NCBI GenBank assembly: GCA_036172665.1
Contig: CM069870.1
Coordinates: forward strand, 56,110,212-56,174,211
DNA: 64,000 bases
From: Prosopocoilus inquinatus
Taxonomy: Eukaryota > Arthropoda > Insecta > Coleoptera > Lucanidae
Direction of reading: 5' to 3'
Part shown: positions 34,070 to 44,040 of the stretch, piece after piece
Layout: every line of letters starts with the position of its first letter
How positions within the stretch are numbered: the stretch's first letter is position 1
Notes under the pieces: model-generated
Told to the model about the DNA's origin: nothing
What the model saw: only the letters and a program-made list of their open reading frames with translations
Databases searched by the model: none
Program-made: the position numbers and the translations under genes

Positions 34070-36175
34070 AGCTTGTGACCAAATAATCATGATAATGACC
34101 AAACCCCAAATTATGTTAGTATGGCCATGTAATTACTTCGATGTCAATGTGTCACCATTTTTTGGAGTGGGGAACAACTCGGTCTCGGACTTTGAGATTG
34201 AGCTGTTCGCCAATACAACCTGGCCTGGTTTTCTGGTAAGCGTTGGTTAAACTGAAACGGTTCCGTCCCATTTTGCGTATCTGAAGAAATCAATAAAGTC
34301 AATATGAGGTTCAATTAATCAATTACTTATAAAGACGAAATAAACTGAAATTTTCTATGTAGAGCTGAACTTTTAACATTATATTTAAAGTAAATAAAAC
34401 ATAGTTGTTTATTTTAGTATGAAATACAACACGAAACGAATAATTTATTATTCGAAGGAACTTTGTAGAACATTTAAAATGGCCAACATAAAAAAAAGAT
34501 AGAAAATAGTTCTTCCACTCTTGCAACAACATACTTTAACAGGATCCTCATTAAAGTTTCCATTTCAGTTTTCTCTGTATGCAAATTTTACGACGTTATT
34601 TAAACTTGCGATCCTCAACGTGAAGGGAAATTATAAAAATGAAATGAAATGAATAAATATTGAAACGCTTCAACGTTTCAATTTCTTTAGACCCGCACTA
34701 ACGCCACGCTAACGCGTTTCATTCTGCCAACACATTCGTAAGCATATTTCCCCTGTGTTCCGTCGTTTCTTTGAACTAATGTTCAACGAATTGACATCTG
34801 ACTCACGCCGGAGTTTAACTGGTCTCCAAGAAAAATGGAATTTATCGCGTTGAATTCGTCGTGAAGTTCTTGCAAAGGCGCTTACACTTTTTTGCGGTAT
34901 TTATAACGACTGACTTAAACGTCGTTTCCTATAAAATATTACATAAAATTACGAGTTTATTGTGCATATAAATACGTGCATGAACATTAAATTGAGTATA
35001 AATATAATAACGCAACTTTACCTCAATATATTTTATTTGCATTTGCACGTTTGCTACTACTAGTAATCCTCATTAGCTAATAATCGTATAGCTAAAAAAA
35101 TTAAGCCTCATTTCTATTGAGTAGGTACATTTATTTACATTGATTAAGCAGAAATTATAAACGCGATGGTCCAACAAAAACGAATTTACCTTTTGACGCA
35201 AACTTAAGACTTCATGATTTTCGCATTCAGTGAAGACATCGTAACTAATATTAACGCATTCATCCGTCTCTGGGCTTGGTTCGTTCTACGGGGGCGAAAG
35301 TAGTTTCCTATAAACCGGGGAAAGCTTAAGGATGTGAAGCAGGAGTAGTCCTTTGCTGTATTTTTAATTTTGCGTTAGTGTCCTCTGAAAAGTTCCGTCA
35401 GCGTCGCGCTAAATATTTCACACTTGAGGTCTCTTCTGGCGGCGTGGCACTGAGGAAGATCAAGTAAACTCGTCGCCATCCTCCGAGATTAACCCGCCAG
35501 CCACTTTAATCTATATTGAATTAAACATCACCCCTTAGCACATACAAGCACATTCTATCACCACTTGTGTTTTTCTTAACAGGTTGGGGGAAATGTAAAT
35601 ACAACTGTTTCTATAGATATGTTTATATTTGATGAACTAATATTTTTCATTCAATTTTACTGGTCTATATAAACTTAAAAATTAAATTTATATGTTACTT
35701 TATGATAACTTTTCAAATTTTTAATTTTATAAGGTGTGCTACTTCAAGATATTTTATTACTACAGCATCTGTAACTATTATAATAAAATCATATAGAGGG
35801 TATCATTGCTGTCAGTACCATACAGCCGATTTTTTCTTGAAATTTTTTTTTCTGAAGTTTTCAAGTGATATTCAACATTTTGAATATTTGGCATTGTAGA
35901 TCTGTCTCTTCCTAATTTTCTTATCCTCCAGAATGAAAACCAGGCAATATGTCTGATTCCGCACCATCGGTGTTTTTTTTTCATTACCTTTCCTTTTCTT
36001 TACTCAAATACTGATAGTAGTTTTGTTATACATATACACGTGATAGTTATTACATTCTTTATTATATGGGACTGAGATCAAATAAACACACTTCATTATT
36101 ATAAGCGCTTTCGACTGGAGTGCACCTTTTGCATGCACACAGAATATAATAATAATAATAATAATATAATTGAAG
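34070..36175. other. No gene recognised
   Basis: Mixed AT-rich sequence with only short unsupported frames. A small GAAACG/CGTTTC palindrome lies at about 34660. Nothing else supportable. Confidence 0.4.
36140..36170. repeat. (AAT)n microsatellite
   Basis: Run of AAT units next to the outer end of the left Penelope-like copy. It may be part of its 3' junction. Confidence 0.8.
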
Positions 36176-36178
36176 TTT

Positions 36179-37028
36179 GTTCTTGTCCGATGAAAATTGT
36201 AAATACAAAGTTTTTTTAATCCCAAAAAGGACAGAAAAATGAAGAGAACACACTCAACGTTTCGCTATAGATTTATAGCTTCGTCAGCAGTGAAAAAAAG
36301 TAAATAAACAAGTTGTCAAGAGAAACAAGTCGTCAAGAGAAACGAAAAGGTAACATGATTTTAAACTAAAATACGAGTTGTCATTTAAATTTTCAAAGTC
36401 CGTACGTTTATTAATAGAATTCGGAGACATTTTAATTTTACACATTTCTATGAAACGTCTTTTAAAAATATTAGATTTACTGTACAAAATGTCCGTATTA
36501 TCAAAATCAAAATTATGAGTATTTACTAATGAATGCTCTACAAGCATTGAATGATTTTGATTATTTTTTTTGAATATGATATTTATGTTGGTCTAAATTT
36601 TGGCTCGTTTCACCTATATAAACAGAATTACAATTTGAACATTTGATTTCATAAACCACGTTAGGTTGTTTTAATTTAGGTATTTTGGTTTTTAAATTCG
36701 AAAAAATTAAATTTAAATTATTCACAGATTTACTGGCTAAAGTTAAATTATGTTTTTTTGAAAATGTGTTTAAATGTATTGTGTAATGGTTCAATATAAG
36801 GCAAAGATATGTATTTATGGTTCGAAGTTTGTCTAATGTTATTAGAGACATTTGAATTTTGTAAGTATTTAATACGATTTTTAATTACTGATTCAATAAG
36901 ATTTATTGGATAAGAATTTTGAATAAGAGTTTTCTTTATTAAATTTAAGTTATCATAAATGAAAACTTTATCAGAAAGTAAAATAGCTCGATCTGTTAAT
37001 GAAATAATAGTTGCAATTTTATAATTTT
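36179..37028 (-). pseudogene. Penelope-like element, left copy (minus strand)
   Basis: Frames 36561-36851 and 36284-36547 encode the end of the RT-EN linker (KHNLTLASKSVNNLNLIFSN), then VVYEIKCSNCNSVYIGETSQ. The latter is the start of a GIY-YIG endonuclease with its CxxC-type insert, the hallmark of EN-containing Penelope-like elements. The RT domain is missing (5' truncation). Compared with the right copy it lacks about 107 bases near the C-terminus, and the deleted segment is bordered by GAC on both sides. Frames are broken, so it is non-functional. Confidence 0.9.
36253..36287 (-). ncRNA. Hammerhead-ribozyme-like motif, left Penelope copy
   Basis: On the minus strand: CTGACGAAGCTATAAAT, then CTATAGCGAAACGTTGAG. 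It contains the exact CTGANGA and GAAA core strings around a six-base-pair stem (GCTATA/TATAGC). One extra A precedes the stem, and helix III would be only the ACGT palindrome, as in minimal or dimeric hammerheads. Confidence 0.6.
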
Positions 37029-37074
37029 TTATAATTTGTCAGGTAGGTACATAAATTTTCACTCGTGTACACCC
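37029..37074. other. Spacer at the centre of the Penelope inverted pair
   Basis: About 45 unique bases separate the two arms of the inverted pair. The arms meet at TTGCAATTTTATAATTTTT-type sequence on one side and its inverse on the other. Confidence 0.7.
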
Positions 37075-38010
37075 AAAAATTATAAAATTGCAACTATTAT
37101 TTCATTAACAGATCGAGCTATTTTACTTTCTGATAAAGTTTTCATTTATGATAACTTAAATTTAATAAAGAGAACTCTTATTCAAAATTCTTATCCAATA
37201 AATCTTATTGAATCAGTAATTAAAAATCGTATTAAATACTTACAAAATTCAAATGTCTCTAATAACATTAGACAAACTTCGAACCATAAATACATATCTT
37301 TGCCTTATATTGTACCATTCCACAATACATTTAAACACATTTTCAAAAAACATAATTTAACTTTAGCCAGTAAATCTATGAATAATTTAAATTTAATTTT
37401 TTCGAATTTAAAAACCAAAATACCTAAATTAAAACAACCTAACGTGGTTTATGAAATCAAATGTTCAAATTGTAATTCTGTTTATCTAGGTGAAACGAGC
37501 CAAAATTAAAAAAAAAAACGTTTAGACAAACATAAATATCATATTCAAAAAAATAATCAAAATCATTCAATGCTTGTAGAGCATTCATTAGTAAATAATC
37601 ATAATTTTGATTTTGATAATACTGATATTTTGTACAGGGAATCTAATATTTTTAAAAGACGTTTCATAGAAATGTGTAAAATTAAAATGTCTCCAAATTC
37701 TATTAATAAACGTACGGACTTTGAAAATTTAAATGACATATTTTGTAGTTTTCTAGACTCTTTAAACAGGATATAGGTCTGTCAATTAATTAAAAAAAAA
37801 ATTAGTTTTAATTTAGTTCTATTACTTTTCTCTTTATTCCGGACAACTCGTATTTTAGTTTAAAATCATGTTACCTTTTCGTTTCTCTTGACAACTTGTT
37901 TATTTACTTTTTTTCACTCCTGACGAAGCTATAAATCTATAGCGAAACGTTGAGTGTGTTCTCTTCATTTTTCTGTCCGGTTTGAGATTAAAAGAACTTT
38001 GTATTTAATA
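37075..38010 (+). pseudogene. Penelope-like element, right copy (plus strand)
   Basis: The frame 37036-37509 encodes an RT C-terminal/linker region (DNLNLIKRTLIQNSYPINLI) and VVYEIKCSNCNSVYLGETSQ of the GIY-YIG domain. It is then broken at a poly-A run near 37505. The rest of the endonuclease follows in 37570-37776 (HSLVNNHNFDFDNTDIL, FIEMCKIKMSPNSINKRTD). The 3' end is marked by the hammerhead-like motif and shares CTTTGTATTT with the left copy. The two copies are head to head, with their 3' ends pointing outwards. Both are 5'-truncated at nearly the same point. Confidence 0.9.
37920..37954 (+). ncRNA. Hammerhead-ribozyme-like motif, right Penelope copy
   Basis: CTGACGA, a GCTATA/TATAGC stem, then GAAACGTTGAG. 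It matches the left copy, and helix II is fully paired. The order of core elements is as in type I hammerheads. The extra A after CTGACGA and the very short helix III leave self-cleavage uncertain. Confidence 0.6.
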
Positions 38011-38014
38011 ATAA

Positions 38015-38720
38015 TATAATAATATGTTTATTGATACACTAACTACAAATACAAAAGAATAATTAAAATCTAAATGAAATATTTTGGATCAAAGGGCTCA
38101 GATTCAGGTTGTAGGCGAACCAACCACCTGATCTGCCATCTGAGCCGAACTTAAATAAATAAATAGATTATAAAATGTTTGGCTCGGAGAAACACTTACA
38201 ATTACCAAATACTCCGTTAACGAAAGATTAATTGTAAATTATTATTGACCCAATTGTCCGTTCTTTATTTTCAGTAATAAGTGACGCTTAAAAGGCAAAA
38301 GTAATAATTATTTCAGTTCCCGTGGTAAATAGTTCCATAACACAGCACAGTCGTAAGAAAAGGATCGCCGGAAAAACATATTGAAATATCGTGGAATGGT
38401 GATGACATTGTTACGCCGAATATTAATATTGTGAATATCAGTTCGAAACGATATTTTGTGGTAAAGATAGGCAGGAGTTTTGTTAATTATGATATTATAG
38501 AAAGTGCAAACGCTATGGAAAAATCATCTGTTAGTCATACTTAACCAATTAACTCTTTTCAACCTGTGATATATCCGTTCATATTTTCGAATACCATAAA
38601 TAAGTCTTAAGCAAGAATTCTGAACGCTCTGAATACCAGATCTATCTGCTGCGTCAATACAAGGACCATACACGAGGTCACAAAAATTAAAACGTGATAT
38701 TCGTGTTGTTTTATCGCAAG
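38015..38720 (-). pseudogene. Non-LTR retrotransposon 3' fragment (jockey/CR1-like ORF2 end)
   Basis: The minus strand from about 38710 to 38300 reads FNFCDLVYGPCIDAADRSG, IQSVQNSCLRLIYGIRKYER, a LKRVNWLSM block and then RRSFSYDCAVLWNYLPREL near 38330. This last is the classical C-terminal block of jockey/CR1-type ORF2. Only a few stops interrupt it. The 3' tail runs to an (AAT)n tract at about 38010, next to the Penelope copy. Confidence 0.8.
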
Positions 38721-38990
38721 AGGTAGGTTAAAACAAAAGTACAATACTTAGCTCGCACTCAATGCATCCCGATCCAAATAGCAATTAGTTTTTGATGTTA
38801 TTTGTCAGGTTAATACTGAAATTAAAAAATAAATCTTCAAACATTTGCTTAGCTAAGTTAAAATGTGTGACTGCACTACGTGTTTGGCAAACCTTCCCCT
38901 AATTTAAAAACATAACTTTTTTTTACTTTCATAATTATGTGTATTTAAAGTAGGTATTTAAAGCTGATACAAGCGTGTATGCACAACGAC

Positions 38991-39087
38991 GCTCAACTTA
39001 AATGATACCATTTGACAATTTCATAGCCCTTGCGCTGAATGCTCTTCAGGGTGTGATTCGCACGCAGGAGTATCATTTAAGTTGAGC
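38991..39087. repeat. Hairpin with perfect 18-bp arms
   Basis: GCTCAACTTAAATGATAC at 38991-39008 pairs exactly with GTATCATTTAAGTTGAGC at 39070-39087 around a 61-base loop. Flanks pair weakly. A small MITE is likely. The arms are too short and the loop too large for a typical microRNA precursor. Confidence 0.75.
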
Positions 39088-39089
39088 AT

Positions 39090-40224
39090 AGTAGTACATT
39101 TTGTGGGGTTAAATAAATTTTCTTGCGATAATCTAGAGTTAAAACCTGTTACGTCATACAATGAAACGTCTATTAGTCTTAGTTTTTGTCTATCACGTTG
39201 TCATCAAAAGAAAGCCTGGCACGAACGAATTAAACCAGAGAAAACTAAACATACTCAATTTTTATTTTATTTTTATTATTTTTGAAATGAACTGCATTTA
39301 GAAATATAATGTAATAACTATAATCAGTCTCGTTTACATTATGAAAAAACGAAAAAATTCATAGTGAACATTCTTTTAATATAGACATGTATATTTTTAT
39401 TACTTTAGATCAATCCAGACATTCTTGCAGGAAAATAAGATTAAAATTTCCGTCCACGGCATAAAATTCTTTGGCAGCAAAAACAAACGTGCAGTTTGAA
39501 AGCAAACAAATTGTTATTAATCTGAAGTTTCGTGATTGCATTTATTTGAAGAACTGAAAAAATGAGAATATTTTCACTATATAAAGAAGAAAAATGGACG
39601 CACGTGGCCTTCAAAACATGTAACAGTTTTTAAATTATTAGATTCGTTAAAATAGTACTAACTGACATGAAGACGTCCTTAATTTTCCAAACACATAATA
39701 GTTGACCAGACATTTAAAAATGTTCTCCTAGATCAATTTTATTTTTCTAGTTCGAGATTACAGAATGAATCTTTTGTATGTTTCACGGGCAATGCAATTT
39801 CTTTTTATAAATAATGCTAATCCAGTGATACCCCGTATAAAGAAAACACTGTACATAACAGAATAGAACAATTGCTTATAGAAAAAGATAATTTTCTTTA
39901 ATAAGAAGTATCCAGATTTTAATTAAAAAGTAATTAAAAGAAACTAATGCGTGCCCTCGTAATACGTAGAAAGAGAAATGTTTCGTATAGCCTGCATAAA
40001 AAAAAAGTTTCAAATAAACAGGAAATACATCAACCCCAAAAATTTTATTACTTTCTAAATTAATTATCCAGCATATCATTCTACATTTATTCCTTCATTT
40101 ACCAACACTTCTGATTCTCGGTCCTGCATTAATTAGCAACGCTTGTTGAAGCCAGATTGAAGAACCTCAGAATCGAATGAAGACTCTAATTACAAAAACG
40201 AAAAAATATTTATTAATATTCCAA
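39090..40224. other. No gene recognised
   Basis: AT-rich, only short open frames (for example 39876-40079) with no recognisable product. Confidence 0.4.
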
Positions 40225-40226
40225 TA

Positions 40227-41118
40227 CGAGGTCTGGCAATTAAATACTCGGACTCATTTTTTAAGAGGCCCTGACAGTCGGAAAACAATAGAATGGAAAG
40301 AGTATTGACAGGCATCCATCCATTCCTCCTTTTATCTGCAAAATTCTAGTTTTTTTAGCCAAATCAGTTGTCTTGTAATCGTTGATTAAATCAGACCTTG
40401 TAAGTGCCTTGCGACGGAATTATGTTAAACGCTAGAGTAGAACAACGTATTAATGTGAAATTTCTCTTTAAACTCGGAAAATCGGCCATGGAGTGTTATG
40501 AAACTTTGCAAAAGGTATAATTGTCTATCGCGTACACAAGTTTTCGAGTGGTATAAAAAATTTAAAGAGAGGCAAAAAACGTAAAGATGAGCAAATCGAA
40601 ATTCAAAGCAATGTTGTAGTCTTTTTCGATATCCGATGTGTTATCTACATCAACTGAGTTCCTGACGGTCATACAGTTAACCAACATTACTACTTATAAG
40701 TTTTCGAAAAATCTCCGTGAACGAGTCCGGGTGAGAAGGCCAGTTTTGTGGAAAGTGAACTCGTCGATTCTGCACCAAGACGTAAAGCAATTCTTGGCCA
40801 AAACTCTAATACTTTACTGGAACACCCACCATACTCGCCCGACCTAGCTCCCTACGACTTTTTTTATTACCCAAGGTCAAATCAGAGCTTAAGGGGACAA
40901 GATTTGACAGTGTAGAAGAGGTAAAAGAAAAAGGTGGAGGTGCTCGACAAGCTCACAGTACAGGACTTCCAGCACAGTTATCAACAATGGAAAATTCTTA
41001 TGGAGCGCTTCAGGGATCGGCAGAGGGAGTATATTGAAGGCGATAAATAATCAAATGTGATTGGAGATCAATAAAAAGTTTTGTAGCATCAGTCCGGTTA
41101 TTTAATTGTCACACCTCG
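40227..41118 (+). mobile_element. Internally deleted mariner (892 bp)
   Basis: Terminal repeats CGAGGTSTGRCAATTAAATA at 40227 and, inverted, at 41118, extending to about 28 bp. TA flanks lie at 40225-40226 and 41119-41120. At 892 bp it is about 400 bp shorter than a full mariner. The loss is internal, as in non-autonomous deletion derivatives. Its ends differ from those of the 5.6-kb copy, so it is another lineage. Confidence 0.9.
40432..41050 (+). pseudogene. mariner transposase, internally deleted
   Basis: Begins MLNARVEQRINVKFLFKLGK, the N-terminal helix-turn-helix, and runs to WYKKFKER near 40570. The conserved centre with the first catalytic aspartate is missing. The C-terminal part resumes with LEHPPYSPDLAPYDFF (third aspartate) and ends FQHSYQQWKILMERFRDRQR, EYIEGDK, stop at 41048-41050. 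Frameshifts and stops accompany the deletion. Confidence 0.88.
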
Positions 41119-41579
41119 TATTCTCCAGAAACCCGCCGGTGTCATTGATTATAGATTTGTTTGTAGATCTATTGTTCGAGGCCTAGTATGTTTCAAATGT
41201 CTATACCAACGGCGAAAATCAAAGATTATAACATGTTATTGTTGGTTGTTGCCTTCAGCATAATTATTGTGCACTGCTGGACAAGTAAAAGACAACCAAA
41301 AGCAAAAAGAAACTGCGGCAAGTTCTATTTTATCTTTATTACGCATAAACGAAGTCAGTGAAAGTGGTTCGCCCACAGGTGGCGCATATTTTTTTACAAA
41401 TTACGAAAGAATTAGGCTTATGGATTGCGTCGTTTAATTATGTTATTATCATTAAAAAAAGATTTTTCGTACACCCGATTCTATTCAAATTTATACAAAT
41501 TTTCTCAAGAAACCAAGTTATCGGACGTTTTGTAATCATATTCTGGCTACAATTCTGAGTTTACGGGCACTTTCAAAAT

Positions 41580-42480
41580 AGGGTAATTATCAGTAAGAGA
41601 CATTCGGGGTAGATTCCGAAATGGCAGAGAGAAAATACTGCGATGAAAAATATCGATACTTCGAATCTTCTGAGTTCAAGGGCCCTCTCAAAATAGGGTG
41701 AGGAGTATCAGTAAAAGACAATCGGGGTCACTAAAACGTAGCTTCGAAACTTGTTACAGAAAGATTTTCACTGGGTATCTTGGATTCCGAAATGGCAGAG
41801 AGCAAATACTGTGATGAGAAAACTAATACATTCACGATTGGTTCCTTTGCATCACGATTCATCGAGTCTTCTGAGTTCAGGGGCCCTCTCAAAGTAGGGT
41901 GAAGAGTATCAGTAAAAGACAATCGGAGTCACTAAAACGTAGCTACGAAACTTGCTTCAGAAAGGTTTGCACTCGGTATCTTGGATTCTGAATTGGCAGA
42001 GAGAAAATACTACGATGAGAAAACTGATACAATCACGATTGGTTCCTTTGCATCACAATACTTCGAATCTTCTGAGTTCAAGGGCCCTCTCAAAATAGGG
42101 TGAGGAGTATCAGTAAAAGACAATCGGGGTCACTGAAACGTAGCTACGAAACTTGCTTCAGAAAGATTTTACTTGGTATCTTAGATTCCGAAATGGCAGA
42201 GAAAAAATATTGTGATGAGGAAATTGATACAACCACGATTGGTTCCTTTGCATCACGATTCTTCGAATCTTCTGAGTTCAAGGGCCCTCTCAAAATAGGG
42301 TGAGGAGTATCAGTAAAAGACAATCGGGGTCACTGAAACGTGGCTTCGAAACTTTTTTCAGAAAGATTTTACTTGGAATCTTAGATTCCGAAATGGCTGA
42401 GAAAGAATACTGTGATGAGGAAAGTGATACGATCAGAATTGGTTCTTTTGCGTCACGATTCTTCGAAAAATTAAGATTTG
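41580..42480 (+). repeat. Tandem repeat of 201-bp units, 4-5 copies
   Basis: Units start with GGGTGAGGAGTATCAGTAAA at about 41696, 41897, 42098 and 42298, so the period is 201, 201 and 200 bases. A shorter first unit (41580-41695) has lost about 85 bases. Each unit has a conserved stretch that can be read MAE(K/R)KYCDE and ends ESSEFKGPLKIG followed by TGA. Full-unit frames of 67 and 73 codons are open at 42100-42303 and 42300-42521. The stop of one unit overlaps a GTG at the start of the next. The peptide resembles no family I know. It may be a coding minisatellite relic or simply a young satellite. Confidence 0.9.
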
Positions 42481-42539
42481 GGCGGCCAACAACGTTGGAA
42501 AATTGTCACAAACACAATTGATTCTTTTTCCTTTACGAT

Positions 42540-43498
42540 TCTTTGAAAATCTTAATATTTGGGTGAGCAACGTCGCCTCAATAACTTTCTTTTGTTCTTG
42601 TTACTCGTCTTCTGTCGTTTGAGAGGGAAATTTAATTGTAGCATAAGCGATGAAATGGCGCCATTAAATCCTAACGAAATTACTTCCTAAAGTGATGATG
42701 GCTATTTCTAAACGAAATAACTTTTATAGACGCATATTTCTGGAAGTTTTGGATTGCATAAATTTATAATGGTTGCTTCTAAGGTAGGTACCTAAAAGTT
42801 CAAAATCCAAAAGTGAAAGATAGCCAAAGAAAGGTTCCACGAGATTAAACCTTACCAACATAAATATGTATCGTATCTGCGGAGTGGTGTTGTTGCGTGC
42901 ACAAAAGAAGTGTTGAAAGCTGTATTAGCGTAACTTTCACGAAGTGAACATGTCGCCGAAACGCATTAACTCCTGGGAAACAAATAAGCCTGGTAAGCTT
43001 CGGCAAGTCGACCGCCTGGCTCCCCGTTATAAATTCGCATCGCAAATTCATAACTCGCGATGCACCTTTATGAAAGTATTTAGCATAACTTAGGGATCGC
43101 GTCACATCATTTACGTGGAACGAAATACCAACATGTGCTCGAGAGATATTTATTAGCTACGAGTTGTGTTTTGTGTAAAATAAAAAGTAATTTCTCAATC
43201 ATATTTTAGTGATTTTATTGTTTCGCCTGCCTGTAAACTCGGATAGTTGATTGTGCTCAGAATATAAAGTTACTTATTTATTGAGTTGCAATTTATAAGC
43301 CTGCATTTATTATGAGTGCGTGGTATGTTACAAGTTGATATCTGCTGCACCGGGCCCTGCGAATGATGAACCCAGAAGACCCGACGCAAATAAACTGCAT
43401 ATTTTTAGCGTATTAATTATACCCATACTTAAATAAAAACAAAATCATGATCGTTCATGAAAGAGCATTTTAACATACAATTTAGTTCACTTTTGCAT
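42540..43498. other. No gene recognised
   Basis: Sequence between the 201-bp array and the pogo element. The 86-codon minus frame 42845-43105 has no recognisable content. Confidence 0.4.
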
Positions 43499-43816
43499 TA
43501 GGGTAGTTGCTCCAGTAATGGACACTGCACCAGTAGTGGACACCCTTTATTGAAAATGACTAAGAATTTTCAAAGTAAGCGCTAAAAAGATTTGTTTTGG
43601 TAGCCAAGTTACTCAAAATCTAATGTTATACATCCCTATTGAGTGGTATGCACCTAACTTCAGTCTTATATGAGTGGGAGACATATTTTTAAATGGCTAC
43701 CCTGTCAACCGTTGTTTCAAGTCATCCGAAGGATCGTGCATCGTGATGTTAAACAGTGAAAACAGTTAAGTTCGGGCAGTAGTACAGACTTTTGTGACAT
43801 TTTGAGTTTTAATACG

Positions 43817-44036
43817 GTAAGCCAAAAATATGTGTATATAATTAAAAATACGATATCGCAGTGGTAGAATATTTATTAGGGAGGGTGACCATTACTCAAA
43901 CAAGAATTTCAACATTGTGTCAGTAATGGACCCGAGGGTGTCCATTACTGAGGTGACGAAATTTAACAATGGACACCCAAATTGAAAGAAAATACCTAGT
44001 GTGAAAACGTTGCTTTTATTATTTTTTTATTTGTAG
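43817..44036 (+). other. Candidate 5'UTR intron of the pogo transposase gene
   Basis: A GTAAGCC donor at 43817 and a pyrimidine-rich ATTTGTAG acceptor ending at 44036 would remove 220 bases and place the start codon four bases after the junction. Inferred from splice motifs only. Confidence 0.4.
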
Positions 44037-44040
44037 GGCA

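Noticed and set aside
35000..36000. Search for tRNA or rRNA genes
   Set aside because: No convincing A/B box pair or cloverleaf was seen here or elsewhere in the window. Isolated GGTTCRA-like strings lacked a partner arm.
41580..42521. CRISPR-like array interpretation of the 201-bp repeat
   Set aside because: Units are contiguous without unique spacers and far too long, and the context is eukaryotic.
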